Shown here: one piece after another, positions 12,563-19,604 of the stretch | Layout: each line of letters opens with the position of its first letter | Numbering within the stretch: the stretch's first letter is position 1 | Translations under genes and position numbers: made by a program | DNA from: a virus | Virus record (IMG/VR): IMGVR_UViG_3300042507_000745 | Span: 1-25,013 of that record | Length of the DNA stretch: 25,013 nucleotides | Reading direction: 5' to 3' (one strand) | The notes under the pieces: generated by a model | What the model was told of the DNA's origin: nothing | The model's input: only the letters and a program-made list of their open reading frames with translations | Databases searched by the model: none

Positions 12563-12749
12563 GGATTTGCTTAGAGCCAAGACCCCTTTGGAAGTAGCTG
12601 AAAAGGAACTTGTCGAGGCACAACACGCAAAGATGCAGGGTGAGAGTGCTGTTGAATATGCTCAATCAATTGTTGGGTACAACGAGAAACGAATCTTCAG
12701 GTTGAATAACCTGATTGCTGAGTTGAAAGGCGAATACTATGACAGATGA
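12528..12749 (+). CDS. Small coiled-coil protein (73 aa)
   Basis: ATG at 12528 has AAAGGAAA just upstream and overlaps the end of the previous frame by 35 bases. The product (MGWRELTTKYVKDLLRAKTP, then EKELVEAQHAKMQGESAVEY, FRLNNLIAELKGEYYDR) is helical and charged throughout, a likely coiled coil. No family recognised. Confidence 0.7.
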   Translation: MGWRELTTKYVKDLLRAKTPLEVAEKELVEAQHAKMQGESAVEYAQSIVGYNEKRIFRLNNLIAELKGEYYDR

Positions 12750-12939
12750 GGATGAAGCATTCAACGAGATTGAGAAGCAGAGTCTGTGGCGTAAACGTGC
12801 CGTACAAGCTGCTATATCCAAAAATTCATACCGCAATCAAGTCATTGAAGAAGTAGCTTTAGAGGTTGAGAAGCTAACTGGCTTTGGGAAAGACACGATT
12901 GATGGCTTGACTATTTATATCAGGAACATGAAGACATGA
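12739..12939 (+). CDS. Small acidic/basic helical protein (66 aa)
   Basis: ATG at 12739 overlaps the previous gene by 11 bases. It starts MTDEDEAFNEIEKQSLWRKR and continues EEVALEVEKLTGFGKDTIDG. Soluble, helical, no motif recognised. Its stop overlaps the next ATG by 4 bases (ATGA at 12936). Confidence 0.68.
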   Translation: MTDEDEAFNEIEKQSLWRKRAVQAAISKNSYRNQVIEEVALEVEKLTGFGKDTIDGLTIYIRNMKT

Positions 12940-13091
12940 AAGAGAAGACAGAGCAGGGTAGAGCAGTCAATCTGCGCCTCACCCAATCAGAGTATGCAGA
13001 ATATGTTCGTTTGGGCGGTGTGAAGTGGATGCGGATGCTTCTGAGGTTGAGTTCAGGCATTCAAAAGGAGATTAAGGAGATGAAGAAATGA
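12936..13091 (+). CDS. 51-aa ribbon-helix-helix-like micro-protein
   Basis: The ATGA overlap on both sides supports coding. The product starts MKEKTEQGRAVNLRLTQSEY and continues AEYVRLGGVKWMRMLLRLSS. A short strand (VNLRL) followed by two helices is the layout of small RHH DNA-binding proteins or antitoxin N-termini. No partner toxin is recognised, so a phage regulator is more likely than a toxin-antitoxin pair. Confidence 0.62.
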   Translation: MKEKTEQGRAVNLRLTQSEYAEYVRLGGVKWMRMLLRLSSGIQKEIKEMKK

Positions 13092-13309
13092 CACAAGATG
13101 AAATCATTGAGATGTATTTGCAAGTCTCAAAAGAATTATGTAATGACACCGAATGGTGTTGGGCTGGCGTTGGCGAACCTTTGCAGATGTTTGCCAAGCT
13201 GGTAGCCGCCAAAGCCTTGTCAGAACAAGAACGCAACTTCTGTTCAAGATGCGGCAAACGCACAGCAGACTTGACCACGATTCACACTTGCACACCACCA
13301 CAGGATTGA
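13088..13309 (+). CDS. Small protein with C-terminal zinc-ribbon-like motif (73 aa)
   Basis: Starts MTQDEIIEMYLQVSKEL, a beginning I recall from many phage hypotheticals. The C-terminus has CSRCGKRTADLTTIHTC, giving a Cys-x2-Cys and His/Cys pair suited to one zinc. It could bind nucleic acid or protein. Coupled to the previous gene by ATGA. Confidence 0.7.
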   Translation: MTQDEIIEMYLQVSKELCNDTEWCWAGVGEPLQMFAKLVAAKALSEQERNFCSRCGKRTADLTTIHTCTPPQD

Positions 13310-13312
13310 TAC

Positions 13313-13492
13313 ATGAATAAACCTAAGACTGTTTTTGATTGGAAAGATGGCACTCCCTCAATCTGGACAAGAGACAAGGAACTGCGCTTACACGCCCAAG
13401 GCAAAGCATGGGGTCAGGCTGCACAAGCTAAAATTGGACTTGAATCCAAGCAGCAAATTACCATCTATTCAAGGGCTAAACCGAGTAAATGA
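13313..13492 (+). CDS. Unknown basic small protein (59 aa)
   Basis: ATG at 13313 follows the previous stop by 3 bases and ends in an ATGA overlap with the next gene. The product starts MNKPKTVFDWKDGTPSIWTR and is basic and soluble, with a Gln/Ala-rich middle (GKAWGQAAQAKIGLESKQQ). No family recognised. Coding is supported by tight spacing. Confidence 0.6.
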   Translation: MNKPKTVFDWKDGTPSIWTRDKELRLHAQGKAWGQAAQAKIGLESKQQITIYSRAKPSK

Positions 13493-13692
13493 TTCGTAAG
13501 ATCAGAACCTTCTACGGCAAAAGAAATGGTCAACATGGGAGCAAGGTAACCACTGTAGATCATGGCGTAGCATGGTTATGTGAGAAGTGTGGTGAGGTGA
13601 TCTTATATGAACACCTCACCCCTAAACACTTCTGTAGGCGGCTAATTAAGCCTGTAATCCTTGGAGATACTGAGTCTTCCCCGCAACCTTAA
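13489..13692 (+). CDS. Small zinc-ribbon-like protein, last rightward gene (67 aa)
   Basis: Starts at ATGA (MIRKIRTFYGKRNGQHGSK). WLCEKCGEVILYEHLTPKHFC gives Cys-x2-Cys and His/Cys ligands for one zinc. Its last 47 bases overlap the tail of the convergent endolysin gene on the opposite strand. It may therefore end slightly differently in relatives. Confidence 0.62.
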   Translation: MIRKIRTFYGKRNGQHGSKVTTVDHGVAWLCEKCGEVILYEHLTPKHFCRRLIKPVILGDTESSPQP

Positions 13693-14110
13693 CGGCAGTG
13701 AGGGACTGACATTTAAGATTTGATGGGGAAAACGAGCAGTGAACCCACCCCGAATTTGGCTGACCTTGGGTATAGAACTCTAAGATAAGTTGCGTGTACT
13801 TCAGATTACTTTCTATCCAAGCTGCCAGTTCAGGATTAGGAACACCATCAATCTCAAAGTCACAGGCTTGACCCTTACAATGGTCTGAGGTTGCAGAACC
13901 ACCAGTAGCTTGGTTTACGGCTGGCGCTCTGAATCCAGATGAAATCTTGACAGGCTTACCAAAGTGGTCACGCACTGGTTGTAGGATGTTCTCGCACAAC
14001 AAACGCAATGACTCTATTTGTTCTGCATTGGGTGTATTGTCAATGTCTAACCTAGTGGCTGTATCAGACTTGGTTAGTTCCTTCAGGGTAAAGTTTGCGC
14101 TCAAATTCAT
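13646..14110 (-). CDS. Endolysin: peptidase M15-type (D-Ala-D-Ala carboxypeptidase-like)
   Basis: The 154-aa product matches the short M15 (Peptidase_M15_3-type) fold. An FTLKELTKSDTA start is followed by HFGKPVKISSGFRAP and the zinc site: TSDHCKGQACDFE (His77 and Asp84) and GWVHCSF (His124), with LILEFY (Glu111) before it. These enzymes cleave peptidoglycan peptide cross-links; here it is the last gene of the lysis cassette, after the spanins and holin candidate. GAAAGG lies 7 bases before the ATG. No signal peptide is visible, so export would depend on the holin. Catalytic residues are complete. Confidence 0.92.
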   Translation of the reverse strand: MNLSANFTLKELTKSDTATRLDIDNTPNAEQIESLRLLCENILQPVRDHFGKPVKISSGFRAPAVNQATGGSATSDHCKGQACDFEIDGVPNPELAAWIESNLKYTQLILEFYTQGQPNSGWVHCSFSPSNLKCQSLTAVKVAGKTQYLQGLQA

Positions 14111-14303
14111 TTATTTGCCTTTCAAGTTTAATGTCTACATCTACACAAATCACCTCAACTGTATTGCCCTGCTTGGTAATTTCAATTTTCTGTTGAGCAA
14201 TTTCTTGCTCACATTTCTGCTTATCTAAGGTGTAAATCTCTGACTGAAAAAACTTACATTCCAATGCTATGCAAATGTAAAGCAATGGAATGTATATAGT
14301 CAT
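14064..14303 (-). CDS. Small protein with hydrophobic N-terminus between Rz and endolysin (79 aa)
   Basis: Starts at an ATGA overlap with Rz (MTIYIPLLYICIALECKFFQ) and then becomes a charged helix (KQKCEQEIAQQKIEITKQ). The hydrophobic start is a signal-anchor or a lipobox-less export signal; several Cys are present. It overlaps the endolysin start by 47 bases. It could be an extra membrane-anchored lysis protein; function unknown. Confidence 0.65.
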   Translation of the reverse strand: MTIYIPLLYICIALECKFFQSEIYTLDKQKCEQEIAQQKIEITKQGNTVEVICVDVDIKLERQINEFERKLYPEGTNQV

Positions 14304-14773
14304 TTCATGTTCCTTAAGGTTTCGTAGGATTCGATGCAGGAGTTGAGTTTTCTGATGGCGGTGTCTCCTTCACTGGCGATGGCGATAAGAGATTCACTAA
14401 CTTGTCCACTAAGTTCGGCTGATGCTTCTCCGCTGTTATCTCCAGCGGCAGGGGCGGCATCTGAGGCGGCTTGTACGGGGCAGTCGGGGGCTTTGACAGG
14501 AATGAACAGCCGTAGCTTGCCAGACACAACATCATTGCGTAACTTAGCTTCTTTAACCTTTGCAACATCATTTGCCTTTCTTAGTGTTTGTCCATACGTA
14601 TTAGCCACTTTAGCCATTGCTTGCTCAGTGTCCCTAGCCTTGGCATTCAAGGCGGCTATTTCTACTTGCTGGCGGGTATTCTCGTCATGCTGACCTTTGA
14701 AGTACCCACCGCCAGCAGCAGACAATACCGCCATCAAGATACCCAACAGTACCCAAGGATTAAATAGGCTCAT
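14300..14773 (-). CDS. rz: Rz-like inner-membrane spanin (157 aa)
   Basis: An N-terminal membrane anchor (about residues 7-22, WVLLGILMAVLSAAGG) is followed by a long periplasmic helical region (NTRQQVEIAALNAKARDTEQ and onward) with one Cys pair later (DCPVQAA and LNSCIESY). Length is close to lambda Rz. A second frame inside it encodes an Rz1-like lipoprotein. Together they fuse inner and outer membranes in the last step of lysis. It is coupled by ATGA to both neighbours. Confidence 0.88.
   Translation of the reverse strand: MSLFNPWVLLGILMAVLSAAGGGYFKGQHDENTRQQVEIAALNAKARDTEQAMAKVANTYGQTLRKANDVAKVKEAKLRNDVVSGKLRLFIPVKAPDCPVQAASDAAPAAGDNSGEASAELSGQVSESLIAIASEGDTAIRKLNSCIESYETLRNMK
14314..14571 (-). 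CDS. rz1: Rz1-like outer-membrane spanin nested in rz (85 aa)
   Basis: Entirely inside rz in another frame, with an AAAGG site before its ATG at 14571. The signal sequence (MLCLASYGC) ends in a lipobox-like Cys near residue 22, followed by a Pro-rich stretch (SKPPTAPYKPPQMPPLPLE), the hallmark of Rz1 o-spanins. The lipobox SYG-C is not ideal (Tyr before Gly) but acceptable. The nested layout plus Pro-richness makes the call strong. Confidence 0.85.
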   Translation of the reverse strand: MMLQRLKKLSYAMMLCLASYGCSFLSKPPTAPYKPPQMPPLPLEITAEKHQPNLVDKLVNLLSPSPVKETPPSENSTPASNPTKP

Positions 14774-15096
14774 GGCTTGGGCGGCTCATCATTGTCAATG
14801 GCTTCAGCCTTGGCACTTGCATTGGCTATTGCCTTGACTCCAGACCTACCAGCTACACCACCAAGTACACCAGTGATGAAGACCATTATGGTCGAGATCT
14901 GCTGTGTGTATACCTTATCAATTGCCGCCATACTGCCGTTCATTGGCTGCATAACGAATGAAACTGAATAGAGAAACATACCCATAGAAGCCAGCAGAAT
15001 GGTCACCAAGACCACGATAACAAATGCCCATACTCTGACTTCAATCTCGTCAGCAGTTAGGCGGCTGTTAGGTTTATATCCAATGGTTGCCATCAT
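14770..15096 (-). CDS. Candidate holin (108 aa, two membrane segments)
   Basis: The product has a short cytoplasmic start, a first membrane helix at about 23-47 (VWAFVIVVLVTILLASMGMF), a short polar loop, a second helix at about 67-83 (ISTIMVFITGVLGGVAG), and a charged tail (NDEPPKP). Two-helix proteins of this size directly before Rz are commonly class II-type holins. It overlaps the lipoprotein stop and Rz start (ATGA each). A second ATG one codon in (15093) gives two possible starts, a pattern that some holins use for dual holin/antiholin products; here it would differ by only one Met. Confidence 0.68.
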   Translation of the reverse strand: MMATIGYKPNSRLTADEIEVRVWAFVIVVLVTILLASMGMFLYSVSFVMQPMNGSMAAIDKVYTQQISTIMVFITGVLGGVAGRSGVKAIANASAKAEAIDNDEPPKP

Positions 15097-15278
15097 TTCT
15101 TCTCCTGTTCGGTTTTAACTAGCATTTCGGGACAAGTACCAGAAGCGGTACAGATAGGGGGTTTGCATTCAGCATTTTGCCAATTTAATGGGTCTTGGCA
15201 AGGATAGCGGTAGCGGTCATCACAACCCATCAGCAGTACCAATAGGATAGATAAGCCCCAAATACAGTAAATGTTCAT
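15093..15278 (-). CDS. Small Cys-rich lipoprotein (61 aa)
   Basis: Signal MNIYCIWGLSILLVLLMGC ends in a good lipobox (LMG-C, Cys19). The mature part (DDRYRYPCQDPLNWQNAECK, then PPICTASGTCPEML) has four more Cys, likely two disulfides in the periplasm. Asp after the lipid Cys can favour inner-membrane retention in E. coli-like hosts. It lies in the lysis cassette upstream of the holin candidate. It may be a lysis factor or a superinfection-exclusion lipoprotein; neither is shown. Confidence 0.72.
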   Translation of the reverse strand: MNIYCIWGLSILLVLLMGCDDRYRYPCQDPLNWQNAECKPPICTASGTCPEMLVKTEQEKK

Positions 15279-15430
15279 TCCTGCTTCTCCCTTTCAACTT
15301 GTTTAATCAGCTTTTGCACTTTTTCCTGCTGTTGTTTAGCTTCATGCTTTGTCTGTAATACGTCTACGTATAACATACCCAATAAAGGTAGGAGCATAAC
15401 CAAAAGCACACAAGCGGCAATCCAACCCAT
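15275..15430 (-). CDS. Small membrane protein with coiled-coil tail (51 aa)
   Basis: A longer open frame exists upstream (from 15553) but overlaps the previous gene by 124 bases. The ATG at 15430 is better: it has GGGAG 6 bases upstream and a TAATG overlap with the previous stop. The product starts MGWIAACVLLVMLLPLLGML (one membrane helix) and ends in a Lys/Gln/Glu-rich coiled coil (KQQQEKVQKLIKQVEREKQE). It is coupled by ATGA to the lipoprotein. This resembles a short spanin- or holin-partner but is not assignable. Confidence 0.65.
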   Translation of the reverse strand: MGWIAACVLLVMLLPLLGMLYVDVLQTKHEAKQQQEKVQKLIKQVEREKQE

Positions 15431-16119
15431 TACGTTCTCCCAATCTTGCTTACCAGACCTATTACCATCCATAGGTACAGGAGGAACAGGAAAGCTACCA
15501 ACAGGTATGCTTGTTTTTCTGCTAGGAGTCGCTCCCTTTCCTTTCGTAGCCATGATTCTGCATCTCGCTTTTTCCTTGCCTTTTCTTGCTCTGCCGCAAT
15601 AATGTCTCTCATGCTGAACACTTCTGAATACAAAGCACCCATCTCAGGAGGGGACTGATAGACCATGCACTCCCTGATCTGAACTACCAACCTCTCCATT
15701 TCCTGCTGTGCCAAAACCCTATTTAGGGCTTCTTCCATCAAGTTAACATCATCAGCAAAAACTACAGTCCTAGCCTTCTCCTCTGACTCCCTAATGTGTT
15801 CTTCTAACTTCTCTTGTAGCTTAAAAAACTCACTCAGGTTCTTAACTATTTCAGCTTTAACTTGAGTTTCATCAACAGGGACAAAATCCGATTTTTTAGA
15901 CTTTCCAACAGGCTTTGCAACTTGAGGTTTAGGTTTATTGCCAAAGAATCCAAGAAGTGTTTCCCAGATTCCTTTAACTTCTTTGCCAATAGCAACAACT
16001 TCATTAGCAGTGTTCCTGATTTCAACAAAAGACTCTTTAGCTTGCTTATAGAGGTCACAGCCAGCTTGGATGTTTTTGACCAAGCCAGCCGCAAGAAGAC
16101 AAATAGAGATTGGGTCAAT
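15430..16119 (-). CDS. Unknown coiled-coil protein with C-terminal membrane helix, probable ATT start (229 aa)
   Basis: The frame from the first ATG/TTG/GTG-type codon (TTG at 16083) has no ribosome site. Twelve codons further upstream an ATT at 16119 stands 6 bases after AGGAG, and translation from there begins (M)DPISICLLAAGLVKNIQAG, a typical phage-protein start (MDPxxI followed by an Ala/Gly helix). The middle is charged coiled coil (KNLSEFFKLQEKLEEHIRES). A C-terminal membrane helix follows (about 205-220, AYLLVAFLFLLYLWMVIGLV). The gene starts 9 bases after the previous stop. Role unknown; perhaps a late membrane or lysis-timing protein. Confidence 0.65.
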   Translation of the reverse strand: MDPISICLLAAGLVKNIQAGCDLYKQAKESFVEIRNTANEVVAIGKEVKGIWETLLGFFGNKPKPQVAKPVGKSKKSDFVPVDETQVKAEIVKNLSEFFKLQEKLEEHIRESEEKARTVVFADDVNLMEEALNRVLAQQEMERLVVQIRECMVYQSPPEMGALYSEVFSMRDIIAAEQEKARKKRDAESWLRKERERLLAEKQAYLLVAFLFLLYLWMVIGLVSKIGRT

Positions 16120-16128
16120 TTCGTACTC

Positions 16129-17793
16129 CTATTGGGTAAATAAGCCTCTAGCCGTAGGACTTTGCTGCATCTCTCGTATCCTACGCTCACGCAAAATGTC
16201 AATAGCTGGATTTTGGTTAAAGAGCGATGGAGATTGAATAACAGCTTGAGTTCCTAATGCTGGCAAAACTCTTGTTGCAGTACCAGTAACCACAGGCTTA
16301 CTACCAGTTCGCATTTGATTTGCCAACTCCTCAATAGTATTCATTCGGTATTTGGTAGCGCCAGCCTTTGATAGTAATGTTGATGCGGCTATAACAGCAC
16401 CTGTAAACGGGTCATGGTAAGTTATTCCACCAACAGTACCGCCAGTGATGACACCAGTAGGTGCAAATTTACCAAAGAACTTTAAGAGATATTGGGCATT
16501 ATCTCCTTGAGCCGCTTTTCTAATTGCAGCTCTTTCATCTGACGTAAACATTGCCATTCTTTTCTCATTCTTGGCAAGTTGTCTTAATTGAGTTGCCATT
16601 GAATTCTCAGCACCAGATTGAGTAAACTTACTCTTATCCAGTTGTGCTTCTTCAAGCATATCTGTGAAGATTTCAGACTTCTTCATCTTGGAATAAGCAT
16701 CTCTTGCTTCACCCCAAGTCTTACTTATAACCTTTGTATCACCCGTCTCAACTTTTGTTTGATCTACATTCATTAAGTAGTTATCAAACCTATCCAACAG
16801 AATAGAACCTAAACGCTTTTCATCAGGGTCTGTACTTTTTTGAGCGCCACGAATGATTTTCCTTAATGCTTGTAACTCAGTCCAATCTTTTGGTTGAGTT
16901 GAACTTGTTAATTCTTCTATTGCTCCAGCAATTTTTGGATATGCTTTTGGTGTGTATCCTTCAGCCCTTAAATTTTTTGCGACATCGTTCATGTCTTGAA
17001 CAAATTCATAATTTTTAAATTTAAAACCCATCTGATCTAAAGCGTCATATCTTTGTTGAGCAATCTTTCCCATTGCTTCTTCTGATACAGCTTGTTGTGT
17101 TTGAGGTTTCTTTATACCTAGAAGTGAAGTCCCAAGTGTCGTTAAAAAAGACGCAATCGGATTGTTTGTAAGTTCATAAACACCTTGACCAGCCATTGAT
17201 GCTGTTGAACCTACAGCAGCTTGAGTTGCTGGCTCTACAGCCATTTTTGCGGCTAACTCTCTACCGACTTGTGTTCCCGCTGTAGTCGCTAAATTAGTTA
17301 ATGCTGGAAGTTGTGTCCCAACTCCTGTTAATGTTTCTAGTCCAGCACTAGCAACTCTTTCAGTTGGTGTTTGTTCTTCTGGAGGAGCAGTAAGCCCTGC
17401 CTTTGTCATTAAGTTCTGAAGAGCTTGGGAAGTTGGCATTAACCTGTAATCCGTAAATGGAGACATTGCAAGGTTAGCAACACTTCCAACTACATCAGCC
17501 GCTGGAACTAATAAACCACCCGCTATAGCCGCTGGCGCACCACCAAAATAACCACCAGCACTAGCACCAATTGCTGTAGGAGCAACGGCTCTTAAGGCAA
17601 TGTCAGTTCCTCGTTTAAATGCACTCAACATAGGAGATGAGTCTTCTTGTGTGACAGGAGGTGTAGTGGTTGTTTCTCCTGCCTGTTGTAAGGCATATTT
17701 ATATGCTTGTGCTTCTGTCAACTCAGTCTCTGAATCAACTTCATAAGTTCCACGATTAGGAATATTTATCTCATAAGTGAATTTAGCAGCCAT
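16129..17793 (-). CDS. Ejection/internal virion-type protein (554 aa)
   Basis: The N-terminus FTYEINIPNRGTYEVDSETE with TEAQAYKYALQQAG is a module I recall at the start of many phage virion proteins. A Gly/Ala-rich hydrophobic region follows (about 75-110, IGASAGGYFGGAPAAIAGGL), able to insert in membrane, then long helical domains (ELQALRKIIRGAQKSTDPDE, ENSMATQLRQLAKNEKRMAM) and a second Gly-rich hydrophobic stretch (FAPTGVITGGTVGGITY). Size, composition and place with two similar genes fit the DNA-ejection proteins of podoviruses. Function is inferred from context and composition. Confidence 0.72.
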   Translation of the reverse strand: MAAKFTYEINIPNRGTYEVDSETELTEAQAYKYALQQAGETTTTPPVTQEDSSPMLSAFKRGTDIALRAVAPTAIGASAGGYFGGAPAAIAGGLLVPAADVVGSVANLAMSPFTDYRLMPTSQALQNLMTKAGLTAPPEEQTPTERVASAGLETLTGVGTQLPALTNLATTAGTQVGRELAAKMAVEPATQAAVGSTASMAGQGVYELTNNPIASFLTTLGTSLLGIKKPQTQQAVSEEAMGKIAQQRYDALDQMGFKFKNYEFVQDMNDVAKNLRAEGYTPKAYPKIAGAIEELTSSTQPKDWTELQALRKIIRGAQKSTDPDEKRLGSILLDRFDNYLMNVDQTKVETGDTKVISKTWGEARDAYSKMKKSEIFTDMLEEAQLDKSKFTQSGAENSMATQLRQLAKNEKRMAMFTSDERAAIRKAAQGDNAQYLLKFFGKFAPTGVITGGTVGGITYHDPFTGAVIAASTLLSKAGATKYRMNTIEELANQMRTGSKPVVTGTATRVLPALGTQAVIQSPSLFNQNPAIDILRERRIREMQQSPTARGLFTQ

Positions 17794-17813
17794 TGTCTTT
17801 GCCTTTGTCAGTT

Positions 17814-19595
17814 TTATTTTTTACGAACAGTTACACCAACAGGAAGTGCTCCACTGTTTTCAACCTTTTCCAACCAACCAGCCAAACTATTACCTTTCTT
17901 TGACAGGTAAGTTGCTTGTTCACTCAGATAACCAGCAAGTTTTGTTTGTGCAGTTTTCTTGTCTACCAAATATTTTCTAAGGTCTTTAGGTGCTAAATTG
18001 GTTGGCAACGCTGTATCCAAGGCAAGATTCAATTCACCTTCTGACAAAGCACCAAACGTAACAGAGCCAATAACATCAAGACCTAATGTATTCCTTATAT
18101 TTGCAAGTTGTACTGATGCAGCACTTATATTTGGCAACTTGCTTGCAATTACACCCGTATTTGCACCAGCATCAATTGCTTTAATAGCATCATCAATGTT
18201 GCCAATATTCTTCTTGATTTTTCCAACTTCTGCAAAGGCTTGCCCAACTTGTTTAGCACTCAAATCACCAAGACCTCTTCCCTGCGCTCTGTCTTGTTGA
18301 ACAGTTGCGCCAAATTCTTCTGATGCCTTAATTGCATCTGCTCTAGCTTGACCTTTAAGCTCCTCGCCTTGAGGACTAGTAACGCTAGTTTTTCCATTCT
18401 TAAAAACCAAGATAACTGTTCCATCTGGCGTAACTTTGCTAGATTGAACCATTTCTGAGCCTCCAGCATCAGCCTTGGCTTGTGCCGCTAATTGTTTCCT
18501 TAAATTAAGAGATTCCTGTGCAATACCTTGCATTGCATTGTTGGATTGCTCTAAACGAGCATTTGTTTGTGCGAATTGAGCACTGCTTTCTGCTTTACTT
18601 GCAAGTCTTTCAACAAATTTATCAACATCTTCAGGGCTATAAGTTCCCTCGTTAAATGCTGTTTGATACTGCGTTGCCGCCCTTTTAAGATTTGCTGGTA
18701 ACTTAGGGTCGTTGACAAAAACATCAAATGGATTAACTTCTTTAAGACCACCCGCACTTAATTGACGCAAAGGTTTAAGAACTTCAGCTTGTTGAGTAAT
18801 TAAAGCACGACCTTCAGGGGATGAAAGTAATTCTGCTTTAACAGTTTCATCAATAGTTCCATCAGACTTTTTAAGATTGCGAAACAATTCATTAGCTTTG
18901 ACCACACGATCTTTTACAAGCTGTTTTTCTTGTAAAGACTCAACACCTTGCACACCTTCAAGTCTTTGCTTGACAATATTAACCCCAACTTGCCCAAACT
19001 GAGAAATTAGTGTGTTCGCAACATCCTGATTAAATTTGTTGGTTGTTGGGTCAATCAATGGCTTTAGTGCTTGGGTATCAATAACCTCACCTTGCTCATT
19101 CAATATTGACTTACCTCTCAAGCCAGTTTCAGGGTCAATGCCATTAGCTACACTTAATGCTGCCGCTTCCATGCCACGTTGTTTTATATTCAGACCACGA
19201 TCAAGCAAAAACTTCTCACGCTCAAAGCCACGAATCTCTTGTTGTTGAGCCTGTTCCTTTGCCCTCATCATCTCATTACGCAACAAGTAAGCAGTTTGGG
19301 TATCTCCAGTTTGCAACGCCATCTGAATACCTTGAGCATAGGAATCAGGATTCGTTGGGTCAATCATCCCAAGGATTTGTTGACGCTGTGAAATCAGCTT
19401 TAACTGTGGGTCTTCACCACCCAAAGCACCGCCAATAGTATTGGCTAACTGTTGACCAGCACGATAAACCCCATAGTTAGCACGAGCCATTGGGTCAAGT
19501 TGTGCATATCTAGCGGCTTGAGCCTGTTGTGCTTCCTGTTGAGCCTGTTGGTACTGCTCTGGAGTAGTAAACAAACCGAGAATTTCTGATGCCAT
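17814..19595 (-). CDS. Ejection/internal virion-type protein (593 aa)
   Basis: Gln/Ala-rich throughout with a start MASEILGLFTTPEQYQQAQQ and LDPMARANYGVYRAGQQLAN, then long helical segments and a large C-terminal region (SAASVQLANIRNTLGLDVIG, LALDTALPTNLAPKDLRKYL) that is shared by several podovirus internal proteins in my recollection. No membrane segment is obvious. It stands between two other ejection-type proteins; AAGGAATAATC precedes its ATG. Probably part of the channel or core ejected into the host, by context. Confidence 0.7.
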   Translation of the reverse strand: MASEILGLFTTPEQYQQAQQEAQQAQAARYAQLDPMARANYGVYRAGQQLANTIGGALGGEDPQLKLISQRQQILGMIDPTNPDSYAQGIQMALQTGDTQTAYLLRNEMMRAKEQAQQQEIRGFEREKFLLDRGLNIKQRGMEAAALSVANGIDPETGLRGKSILNEQGEVIDTQALKPLIDPTTNKFNQDVANTLISQFGQVGVNIVKQRLEGVQGVESLQEKQLVKDRVVKANELFRNLKKSDGTIDETVKAELLSSPEGRALITQQAEVLKPLRQLSAGGLKEVNPFDVFVNDPKLPANLKRAATQYQTAFNEGTYSPEDVDKFVERLASKAESSAQFAQTNARLEQSNNAMQGIAQESLNLRKQLAAQAKADAGGSEMVQSSKVTPDGTVILVFKNGKTSVTSPQGEELKGQARADAIKASEEFGATVQQDRAQGRGLGDLSAKQVGQAFAEVGKIKKNIGNIDDAIKAIDAGANTGVIASKLPNISAASVQLANIRNTLGLDVIGSVTFGALSEGELNLALDTALPTNLAPKDLRKYLVDKKTAQTKLAGYLSEQATYLSKKGNSLAGWLEKVENSGALPVGVTVRKK

Positions 19596-19604
19596 GATTA
19601 TTCC

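Noticed and set aside
12936-13309. Toxin-antitoxin pair (RHH-like 51-aa gene with its neighbour)
   Set aside because: The neighbour has a zinc-ribbon-like end and no toxin fold signs, and the whole block is chained the same way, so pairing is not special.
13947-14228. 93-aa plus-strand frame opposite the endolysin start
   Set aside because: Shadow of the endolysin and 79-aa genes, with no ribosome site.
15431-15553. Longer upstream start for the 51-aa membrane protein
   Set aside because: It would overlap the previous gene by 124 bases and has no ribosome site, while ATG 15430 has GGGAG and a TAATG junction.
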